The notes below the pieces were generated by a model, which searched no databases, had not been told where the DNA came from, and saw only the letters and a program-made list of their open reading frames with translations. A stretch of DNA of 5,765 nucleotides. Source: Thermoplasmatota archaeon (GTDB taxonomy: Archaea > Thermoplasmatota > E2 > DHVEG-1). Position numbers and translations under genes: made by a program. Location of the stretch: assembly GCA_030609445.1 (NCBI GenBank), contig JAUWCF010000075.1, positions 1-5,765 on the forward strand, given 5' to 3'. Below are positions 1-4,799 of the stretch, in pieces; within the stretch, counting starts at the first letter, position 1; the number at the start of each line of letters is the position of its first letter.

Positions 1-89
1 ACTGCGTTGAATTCTGCTGCACATGCTGTTGGTAACATCATCATAAGAAAAACTGCCAACAGACTTCCAATTATTATTCTCTTTTTCAT
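1..89 (-). CDS. Exported protein, N-terminal fragment (signal peptide only)
   Basis: The gene runs off the left edge; 29 codons plus part of a thirtieth are present. The visible protein begins MKKRIIIGSLLAVFLMMMLP and continues TACAAEFNAV. This is a basic n-region, a hydrophobic core of about 15 residues, and small residues up to a likely cleavage site after Ala24-Ala25, so it is a signal peptide for export. The Cys at residue 23 does not sit in a convincing lipobox. The start is fixed by a GGAGG 7 bases upstream. The gene lies 11 bases after the stop of the beta-helix gene with no room for a separate promoter, so it is probably the second gene of that operon. Its leader resembles that of the 234-residue protein starting at 4800 (KRI, then GS.L, then LP at matching positions), so the two may be paralogues. 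The mature protein lies outside the window and its function cannot be stated. Confidence 0.8.
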   Translation of the reverse strand, partial: MKKRIIIGSLLAVFLMMMLPTACAAEFNA

Positions 90-96
90 TTTTTTT

Positions 97-101
97 CCTC
101 C
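97..101 (-). promoter_or_regulatory. Ribosome binding site overlapping the upstream stop codon
   Basis: On the minus strand the sequence reads TAGGAGG followed by seven A residues and ATG. The TAG is the stop of the beta-helix gene and its last G is the first base of GGAGG. Such overlap is typical of translational coupling, and it decides the start of the partial gene at position 89. Confidence 0.8.
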
Positions 102-1033
102 TAGATATCAATTGGATTTGATGCCGGATTCTCATCAAAAAGAATCCATGGGAATGAAACGTCAATAGTTGATTCATCTTCAAATGGTTGTATCTTACCA
201 AAAATAAATTTTTTAGAACCAGAAAATGTACGATAATCAGGTCTCTTACAAAAAATGTAATAAAATAAAACATTCTGAATAATAAACCGATTCCATGTGT
301 CTATATGATCTTCTTCCCATATTGTTAAATCAGCTCCCCAGTAATTCTCAGAATAAAAAATACTTTTATTTGCCGTAGTGCCATTATGGTGGATCTTATA
401 CCATTCTGATATTCTAAACTTTGCATGTCTAACATTATTTATCAAATTGTTTTGTTTCACTTCTATATGACTATTTGATTTTACATAAATCGAAAGAGCG
501 TGAACATGATTTCTTAAGGAATTTCGATAGATCAAAATATTTTCTCCATCATTGATACTAATTCCCTCCTCTCCACCATGATCTCTTCTGGAATTAAGTA
601 AATTATAAGAAATAGTGATATTACTTGATCGAATTATCTTAAGACAACCTACCTGAAACCCAGTTACAACAACTGAATCAACATCAGAAATCGTTAATAT
701 TACACCATTATATCCATCAACAACAGGTTTACCTGAATCATTGCCTTGTCCATATTCCTCAGGAATTCCTTCTAATGTTAACGGTTTATCAACAATTATG
801 CTATCCGGGTACAAAATATCATCATATGTACCGCTATATACTTTAATCACATCACCAGGATTTGCATTATCAATAGCTTCTTGAATACTTGTATAATCTC
901 CATCTCCTTCGTCATCAACTATGATCTCGCCACCAATAATAGTATCTTTAAAAGTTTTGGCTGATATTGACATTGACATCGCTGCTAAGATTAAAATTAT
1001 ACAAATACAAATATTTCTTAATTTCATTTTCAT
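101..1033 (-). CDS. Secreted NosD-like right-handed parallel beta-helix protein
   Basis: This is a 310-residue exported protein. Residues 1-25 form a signal peptide: a basic MKMKLR start, a hydrophobic ICICIILILAAMS core and SISA before the likely cleavage. Residues 37-70 (IIVDDEGDGDYTSIQEAID, then NPGDVIKVYSGTY) are the usual opening of NosD/pectate-lyase-like beta-helix proteins. Residues 110-230 contain short repeating turns rich in N, G, I and V (SSNITISYNLL, GENILIYRNSL, NSHIEVKQNNLINN) that fit helix rungs. An NYWG motif at 230-233 is followed by about 40 residues rich in aromatics, then KKFIFGKI and a closing PWILFDENPASNPIDI. I associate this ending with archaeal, Thermoplasmatota-like beta-helix proteins; that is memory, not a search. 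The start is supported by GGGAGG 6 bases upstream; an ATG two codons later is worse spaced. The family includes polysaccharide-binding, polysaccharide-cleaving and adhesion proteins. No catalytic residues could be identified, so substrate and activity are unknown. Confidence 0.85.
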   Translation of the reverse strand: MKMKLRNICICIILILAAMSMSISAKTFKDTIIGGEIIVDDEGDGDYTSIQEAIDNANPGDVIKVYSGTYDDILYPDSIIVDKPLTLEGIPEEYGQGNDSGKPVVDGYNGVILTISDVDSVVVTGFQVGCLKIIRSSNITISYNLLNSRRDHGGEEGISINDGENILIYRNSLRNHVHALSIYVKSNSHIEVKQNNLINNVRHAKFRISEWYKIHHNGTTANKSIFYSENYWGADLTIWEEDHIDTWNRFIIQNVLFYYIFCKRPDYRTFSGSKKFIFGKIQPFEDESTIDVSFPWILFDENPASNPIDI

Positions 1034-1039
1034 TTATAT

Positions 1040-1045
1040 CCTCCC
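1040..1045 (-). promoter_or_regulatory. Ribosome binding site of the beta-helix gene
   Basis: GGGAGG on the minus strand lies 6 bases before the ATG at 1033. It favours this ATG over the second ATG at 1027. Confidence 0.7.
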
Positions 1046-1068
1046 TATGGAATGCTAATGCTTATCAA

Positions 1069-1084
1069 GTATTTAATTTTTTCC
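1069..1084 (-). promoter_or_regulatory. Archaeal promoter (BRE plus TATA) for the beta-helix operon
   Basis: On the minus strand a purine-rich BRE-like GGAAAAAA runs directly into the TATA-like TTAAATAC. A start site about 25 bases downstream of the TATA centre would fall near 1046, giving a very short leader that just reaches the ribosome binding site. The element resembles the GGAAAAA-initiated candidates in front of alba and the helicase. Placement is by motif and spacing only. Confidence 0.5.
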
Positions 1085-1117
1085 AATCTGTGAGCCCCTA
1101 GGTTAAAATCAAATCAA

Positions 1118-1134
1118 AGAAAGAATATAAATAG
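1118..1134 (+). promoter_or_regulatory. Candidate promoter upstream of the hairpin array
   Basis: AAAGAA followed by TATAAATA (TATA at 1126-1133) fits an archaeal BRE plus TATA pair on the plus strand. A start about 25 bases downstream (near 1150-1157) would begin a transcript just before the first hairpin at 1172. The same bases read TTTATATT on the minus strand, so the box could instead serve leftward transcription with a leader of about 70 bases, although a better placed box for that direction exists at 1069-1076. Confidence 0.35.
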
Positions 1135-1171
1135 AAACCAAGCTTTATTGTACAAATAGATTGGGAAAAAC

Positions 1172-1205
1172 AGTATCACCTAAACAACAAATGTTTGGTG
1201 ATACT
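1172..1205 (+). repeat. Hairpin 1: inverted repeat, 14 bp with one bulged T
   Basis: The left arm is AGTATCACC (1172-1180), an unpaired T (1181) and AAACA (1182-1186). The loop is ACAAA (1187-1191). The right arm is TGTTT then GGTGATACT (1192-1205). All 14 pairs are Watson-Crick. It is followed by ATTCTG rather than a T-tract, so it does not look like a terminator. Confidence 0.85.
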
Positions 1206-1218
1206 ATTCTGTTATGTT

Positions 1219-1250
1219 GGCATTGGTCGATACCAAATACCTCCAATGCC
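1219..1250 (+). repeat. Hairpin 2: inverted repeat, 8 bp lower stem
   Basis: GGCATTGG (1219-1226) pairs perfectly with CCAATGCC (1243-1250). In the register used by hairpins 1 and 3, T1227 is the bulge, CGATA (1228-1232) faces TACCT (1238-1242) with three of five pairs, and the loop is CCAAA (1233-1237). The upper stem is thus weaker than in its neighbours. The inner 20 bases (1225-1244) match 18 of 20 bases of 1264-1283 in hairpin 3. Confidence 0.75.
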
Positions 1251-1260
1251 CTTATGTGAA

Positions 1261-1286
1261 AGAGGTAGATACCAAATATCTCCTCT
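1261..1286 (+). repeat. Hairpin 3: inverted repeat, 10 bp with one bulged T
   Basis: AGAGG (1261-1265), a bulged T (1266) and AGATA (1267-1271) face TATCT (1277-1281) and CCTCT (1282-1286) around a CCAAA loop (1272-1276). All ten pairs are Watson-Crick. The bulge position relative to the loop is identical to hairpin 1 although the stem sequences are unrelated. Confidence 0.8.
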
Positions 1287-1354
1287 CCACCACACATATC
1301 ATGTTACATTTTGTCATTGCTGGTATTTAAGTGTACTGTGTAAAAAAGTCAAAA

Positions 1355-1370
1355 TGGAAAAATAGATATG
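1355..1370 (+). promoter_or_regulatory. Candidate promoter of alba
   Basis: TGGAAAAATAGATATG combines a GGAAAAA BRE-like block with a TATA-like ATAGATAT. A start near 1388 would give alba a leader of about 65-70 bases. The same TGGAAAAATA precedes the helicase at 1845-1854. Weaker alternatives are TATTTAAG (1324-1331) and TTTTAATC (1401-1408), so this is a best guess. Between 1287 and 1441 I see no other structure. Confidence 0.35.
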
Positions 1371-1455
1371 CGGACAGAATGTTTGTAAGCTACCAATAAG
1401 TTTTAATCTCTAATTGTACTAAAAGACAATCGAATGATTTGATGGGGGGAGAATC

Positions 1456-1770
1456 ATGACCGTTGAAGAAAAAGTGGGAAGAAAAGATACCAACATAGTT
1501 TATGTTGGAAACAAACCTCCGATGAATTATGTAACTGCAGTTATGGTACTTCTTAACTCAGACGAGTTTGATGAAGTGACGTTAAAGGCTCGGGGAAATG
1601 CAATAAGTGGAGCAGTAGATGCAGCAGAAATAACAAGAAATCGTTTTGTAACAGACGCTGAGATAAAAAGCATAGAGATTGGAACTGAATCTCTTGATAG
1701 AGAAGATGGAAGAACATCAAACGTCTCTTCAATTGAGATATGTCTCACCGTGAAAAAAAAGAACAAATAA
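1456..1770 (+). CDS. albA: DNA/RNA-binding protein Alba
   Basis: This 104-residue protein is a full-length Alba, the small dimeric archaeal chromatin protein that coats DNA and also binds RNA. Hallmarks in order are VYVGNKPPMNYV (15-26), the helix and strand leading to LKARGNAISGAVDAAEI (43-59), TRNRF (60-64), and the C-terminal DGRTSNVSSIEICLTV (84-99). From remembered comparison with Sulfolobus Alba, Lys17 is kept as Lys20, but the neighbouring modifiable Lys16 is Asn19, and two further basic interface positions are Asn48 and Gly52 (usually Arg or Lys). The N-terminus carries a charged EEKVGRK extension and the C-terminus ends KKKNK. The start is supported by a G-rich GGGGGAG four bases upstream. 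The gene is transcribed toward the helicase, 115 bases away, but the gap holds a T-tract and a candidate promoter, so co-transcription is uncertain. Confidence 0.95.
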   Translation: MTVEEKVGRKDTNIVYVGNKPPMNYVTAVMVLLNSDEFDEVTLKARGNAISGAVDAAEITRNRFVTDAEIKSIEIGTESLDREDGRTSNVSSIEICLTVKKKNK

Positions 1771-1834
1771 AAGAAATAGATTTCTTCTGCAAAAACAACT
1801 GTCTACTATCATTTGTAATGTAGTTTCTGCAATA

Positions 1835-1840
1835 TTTTTT
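1835..1840 (+). terminator. Candidate T-tract terminator after alba
   Basis: Six T residues followed by CTCTT lie 65 bases after the alba stop. Archaeal RNA polymerase terminates at U-rich tracts without needing a hairpin. No stable stem precedes it. It sits immediately upstream of the candidate helicase promoter. Confidence 0.4.
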
Positions 1841-1844
1841 CTCT

Positions 1845-1860
1845 TGGAAAAATACTAAAT
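1845..1860 (+). promoter_or_regulatory. Candidate promoter of the Lhr-type helicase
   Basis: TGGAAAAATACTAAAT has a BRE-like purine block and a TATA-like TACTAAAT. A start about 25 bases downstream would fall near 1880, six or so bases before the ATG at 1886, giving an almost leaderless mRNA. This suits the weak ribosome binding site there (AGGCAGGT at best). Confidence 0.4.
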
Positions 1861-1885
1861 GTGAACTAGCAATGCAGGCAGGTAG

Positions 1886-4738
1886 ATGGAGTCAGTTTTC
1901 CAGTTATTAGATGAAAGAATTGCAGGAATGCTTCTCTCAAAAAACATAAAGGAACCTACAGAACCACAAATTAAAGCAATTCCACATATATTACAAGAAA
2001 AACATGTTCTTCTCATAGCACCGACAGGACTTGGAAAAACAGAATCTGCGTTGCTACCGATTTTTCACAACTTTTTAAAGCATCAGTCAACCAACAAAAA
2101 GAATGGAGATGAAACTGGAATATCTATTCTTTATATTACTCCATTAAGGGCGTTGAATAGGGATATGCTCCAAAGAACAATTCATTGGGGGAAAGCACTT
2201 GGTATAACTGTTGCGGTACGACATGGAGATACCACTCAAAGTGAACGTGCAAAACAATCGAGAAACCCTCCAGATATGTTGATTACAACACCAGAGACAC
2301 TGCAGATCTTATTTACTGGAAAACGACTAAGAAAACATTTACAGGCTGTTCGATGGGTTGTTGTTGATGAGATTCATGAACTTGCCTGTGATGAACGAGG
2401 AGCCCAGCTTGCTGTGGGTTTAGAACGACTCAATGAACGTACATGGCAAGCAGGACATGATTTCCAACGAATTGGTCTTTCTGCAACTATTGGTCATCCC
2501 GTTGAGGTTGCACGCTATCTGGGGGGCAGAGAAAACGATATATTTCGTGATGTCACAATTCTAGAAGTAGATGTTACAAAACATATCGACATTAAGGTTG
2601 AGTTGCCATCTATTAAAAAAACTGATTATGCATCTGCAAACCGCTATTCAATTGAGCCGATTTCCTTTGCTCTTCTTAGACGATGTAAAGAAGTCATCGA
2701 CGATCACCTCTCCACGCTTCTTTTTATTAACACAAGGGATGGCGCTGAAATTCTTACTTCTCGTTTTCATCTCTGGCAGAGCAATATGCTAATCGGTGTT
2801 CACCATGGTTCTCTCTCGAAAACTGCGAGGATTGAATCTGAAAATGATTTCAAAAGCGGGAAACTGAAATCTTTGATATGTACATCCTCTTTAGAACTTG
2901 GAATCGACGTTGGAAATACGGATTTTGTGATACAATATAATTCACCTCGGGAGGTTACTCGAATCGTACAAAGAGTCGGTCGATCAGGCCATAAAATTGG
3001 AAAAACATCAAAAGGGCTTCTTCTCACTACAAATCCAGAAGATCTCGCTGAAAGTTTAGTGATTGCTCGAAAGGCTCTTGCATGTGAACTTGAGAGTTTT
3101 TCAGTACGACAAAACCCGCTCTCTGTTCTTTCCAATCAAATTATTTCTATTGCTCTTGAATATGGAAAAATAAATGCAAAAAAAGTCTATGAAATTATAA
3201 GAAGATCTTATCCGTTTTACAATCTATCCTTGCAAACGTTTGAACATGTTTTGAAGCAGTTAAAAGATCAACGCACTGTTTGGTTTGAAGAAGAAAACAA
3301 GGAATTATATCTTATTAAGCGGAGAAACTCACGGCATTATTTTCTTGACAATATCTCGATGATTCCTGATGAAAAGACATATCGAGTCGTTGATATCAGC
3401 ACAAGAAAAACGATTGGTACTCTTGATGAAAGCTTTGTTTTAAGTAGTGTTTTTGAAGGAGAAAAATTTATCCTGCAAGGGAAACCATGGGTGATTGTGA
3501 AAAGAGAAGATGAGGAGATATTAGTCTCAGCTGTAAAAGATGTTGGAAATGTTCCTTCTTGGATTGGAGAAGATATTCCTGTGCCTTTTGAAGTTGCACT
3601 TGAAGTTGGACGGCTTCGAAAGCTTGCTTCAGAGGATAAACCGATAAAAACTTATCCGTGTGATAAAAAGACTTTTGAGAAGTTTCTTCAATATATATCA
3701 AATCAAAAAAAATTAGGATTTCTAGTTCCTGATGATAAAACAATAACACTAGATGTCGATGAAAAAAATATTGTTATTAATGCATGTTTTGGAACAAAAG
3801 TAAACGAAACATTAGGAAGACTAATATCAGCAATACTTGCACAGTCCATTGGAGAAAGCGTAGGGATTAATAGTGATCCATATCGGATAAATCTTGAACT
3901 TCCGGGGAGAATCCCTGTTGAAAGAATCATGGATATTTTTATGAAGACAAAACCTGAAACCCTTGAATATTTGATTGAAACCATTTTAAAAAACTCTACA
4001 TATATCCGATGGCAGCTGATTCATGTCGCACGAAAATTTGGTGCTCTACGTAAGGATTTTGACTATAAAGCTGTGGGAATGAAACGACTTTTTGAGCTTT
4101 TTGAGCAATCACCAATTTTTGAAGAGGCCCTTGATAAACTAGTCTGGGAAAGAATGGATATAGAAAATACGAAAGCAGTACTTGAAAAGATACAAACTGG
4201 AAAAATACAGATACATATTCAGGGGCTTTCACCAATTGCCACCACAGGATTTGAAACAATCAGGGGACTTATGGTTCCTCAACGAGCTGACCGATCCATT
4301 CTTATGGCCCTAAAAAAACGATTGGAAGGTATCAGTATCACTCTTGTATGTACCAATTGTTGCCATTCTTGGAGTACATCTGTTAGTAGATCTGATCCGC
4401 AACCGAAATGCGTGAAATGTGGCGCAATAAAAATTACTGTTCTGAAGAGATACAATAAGAATATGGCAAAACTACTTAGCAAAAAAGAGAGGACAAAAGA
4501 AGAAAACCAAGAGGTAAAAAGACTTCATAAAAATGCAAGTCTTGTCTTGAGTTATGGAAAATTTGCTTTACTTGCTCTCATGGCTCGGGGTATAGGTCCT
4601 GATACTGCTGCTCGTATTCTAAGAAGGTATAATCGGCGAGAGCTCGAAAAATCTGAAGAAGTTGAGATAAAATTTTTACGTGATATCCTGAAATCAGAGC
4701 TCACCTATGCAAGGACACGGGGTTTTTGGGATAATTAA
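1886..4738 (+). CDS. Lhr-type superfamily 2 ATP-dependent helicase
   Basis: This 950-residue, apparently intact protein belongs to the Lhr (large helicase-related) family, which uses ATP to translocate on and unwind DNA or RNA/DNA duplexes; in archaea it is linked to repair and RNA metabolism. Visible motifs are Walker A APTGLGKT (45-52), Ia TPLRAL (85-90), Ib TPETLQ (135-140), DEIH box (161-164), SAT (199-201), IV LLFINTRDGAE (278-288), V TSSLELGID (333-341) and VI QRVGRSGH (362-369). A winged-helix region follows (about 400-480), then the Lhr signature PSWIGEDIPVPFEVALEVGRLR (558-578, the second residue run ending in Arg) and the associated-domain core FGTKVNETLGRL (635-646). The C-terminus adds a zinc ribbon with Cys822/825 and Cys842/845, and a helix-hairpin-helix-like ALMARGIGPDTAARIL (897-912). 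The ATG at 1886 is preceded directly by an in-frame TAG, so no longer start is possible. All catalytic motifs are present. I do not assign it to the aLhr1 or aLhr2 subgroup. Confidence 0.93.
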   Translation: MESVFQLLDERIAGMLLSKNIKEPTEPQIKAIPHILQEKHVLLIAPTGLGKTESALLPIFHNFLKHQSTNKKNGDETGISILYITPLRALNRDMLQRTIHWGKALGITVAVRHGDTTQSERAKQSRNPPDMLITTPETLQILFTGKRLRKHLQAVRWVVVDEIHELACDERGAQLAVGLERLNERTWQAGHDFQRIGLSATIGHPVEVARYLGGRENDIFRDVTILEVDVTKHIDIKVELPSIKKTDYASANRYSIEPISFALLRRCKEVIDDHLSTLLFINTRDGAEILTSRFHLWQSNMLIGVHHGSLSKTARIESENDFKSGKLKSLICTSSLELGIDVGNTDFVIQYNSPREVTRIVQRVGRSGHKIGKTSKGLLLTTNPEDLAESLVIARKALACELESFSVRQNPLSVLSNQIISIALEYGKINAKKVYEIIRRSYPFYNLSLQTFEHVLKQLKDQRTVWFEEENKELYLIKRRNSRHYFLDNISMIPDEKTYRVVDISTRKTIGTLDESFVLSSVFEGEKFILQGKPWVIVKREDEEILVSAVKDVGNVPSWIGEDIPVPFEVALEVGRLRKLASEDKPIKTYPCDKKTFEKFLQYISNQKKLGFLVPDDKTITLDVDEKNIVINACFGTKVNETLGRLISAILAQSIGESVGINSDPYRINLELPGRIPVERIMDIFMKTKPETLEYLIETILKNSTYIRWQLIHVARKFGALRKDFDYKAVGMKRLFELFEQSPIFEEALDKLVWERMDIENTKAVLEKIQTGKIQIHIQGLSPIATTGFETIRGLMVPQRADRSILMALKKRLEGISITLVCTNCCHSWSTSVSRSDPQPKCVKCGAIKITVLKRYNKNMAKLLSKKERTKEENQEVKRLHKNASLVLSYGKFALLALMARGIGPDTAARILRRYNRRELEKSEEVEIKFLRDILKSELTYARTRGFWDN

Positions 4739-4742
4739 CGAA

Positions 4743-4747
4743 TTTTT
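4743..4747 (+). terminator. Weak T-tract after the helicase
   Basis: Five T residues begin four bases after the helicase stop, just ahead of the TATA box of the next gene. It could serve as a short archaeal terminator; no hairpin precedes it. Confidence 0.25.
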
Positions 4748-4756
4748 AAGGTAATA

Positions 4757-4764
4757 TTTATATA
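4757..4764 (+). promoter_or_regulatory. TATA box of the 234-residue exported protein gene
   Basis: TTTATATA is a near-consensus archaeal TATA box, preceded by AAGGTAATA. A start about 25-28 bases downstream falls near 4785, which places the ribosome binding site (4788-4793) at the very 5' end of the mRNA. It excludes the in-frame GTG at 4770, which would lie upstream of the transcript start. Confidence 0.65.
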
Positions 4765-4787
4765 TAATTGTGTTACTTACAAATATT

Positions 4788-4793
4788 GGTGAT
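4788..4793 (+). promoter_or_regulatory. Ribosome binding site GGTGAT deciding the start at 4800
   Basis: GGTGAT is complementary to the ATCACC near the 3' end of archaeal 16S rRNA and lies six bases before the ATG at 4800. It supports that ATG over the GTG ten codons upstream. Confidence 0.75.
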
Positions 4794-4799
4794 TTGAAT

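Larger units (their letters stand above)
1155..1290 (+). ncRNA. Candidate structured RNA or long alba leader with three tandem hairpins
   Basis: Three inverted repeats lie in a row at 1172-1205, 1219-1250 and 1261-1286, separated by linkers of 13 and 10 bases that both contain TTATGT. If transcribed rightward from the candidate TATA box at 1126, they would open the transcript. The hairpins share a lower stem, a single unpaired U on the 5' side, an upper stem of about 5 bp and a loop of ACAAA or CCAAA. It could be an independent small RNA or a structured 5' leader of alba, whose start is 170 bases downstream. No strong T-tract follows the third hairpin (only T4 at 1309-1312), so no 3' end can be assigned. 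The region has no supported reading frame. The dyads could also act as DNA, for example as protein-binding sites. Known archaeal RNA classes (tRNA, C/D box, RNase P, SRP) were not recognised in it. Confidence 0.35.

Noticed and set aside
1172..1205. Hairpin 1 as a transcription terminator
   Set aside because: No T-tract follows it on the plus strand, the neighbouring genes diverge so neither ends here, and archaea do not normally use hairpin terminators.
1219..1286. Two near-identical 20-base repeats 39 bases apart, possibly a CRISPR remnant
   Set aside because: There are only two copies, the dyad extends into the supposed spacers, and no cas genes or leader are present. The pattern fits structured hairpins better.
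1527..1766. Open frame antisense to alba
   Set aside because: It is the complement of a well-recognised Alba and has no features of its own.
1785..1832. Direct repeat TTCTGCAA (1785-1792 and 1825-1832) after alba
   Set aside because: Eight bases repeated in an AT-rich gap can be chance, and no flanking symmetry or mobile-element feature supports it.
3705..3712. A8 run in the helicase as a programmed frameshift site
   Set aside because: The zero frame continues through conserved Lhr sequence on both sides and no stimulatory structure or alternative product is evident. A-runs are expected at this base composition.
2800..4482. Several minus-strand open frames of 67-111 codons inside the helicase gene
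   Set aside because: They are antisense to an intact, fully motif-bearing helicase, have no family features or ribosome binding sites, and read as Leu/Phe/Ser-rich shadows.
4770..4799. Ten-codon N-terminal extension from the GTG at 4770
   Set aside because: It lies between the TATA box and the expected transcript start, and would bury the signal peptide. The ATG at 4800 has a proper GGTGAT site.
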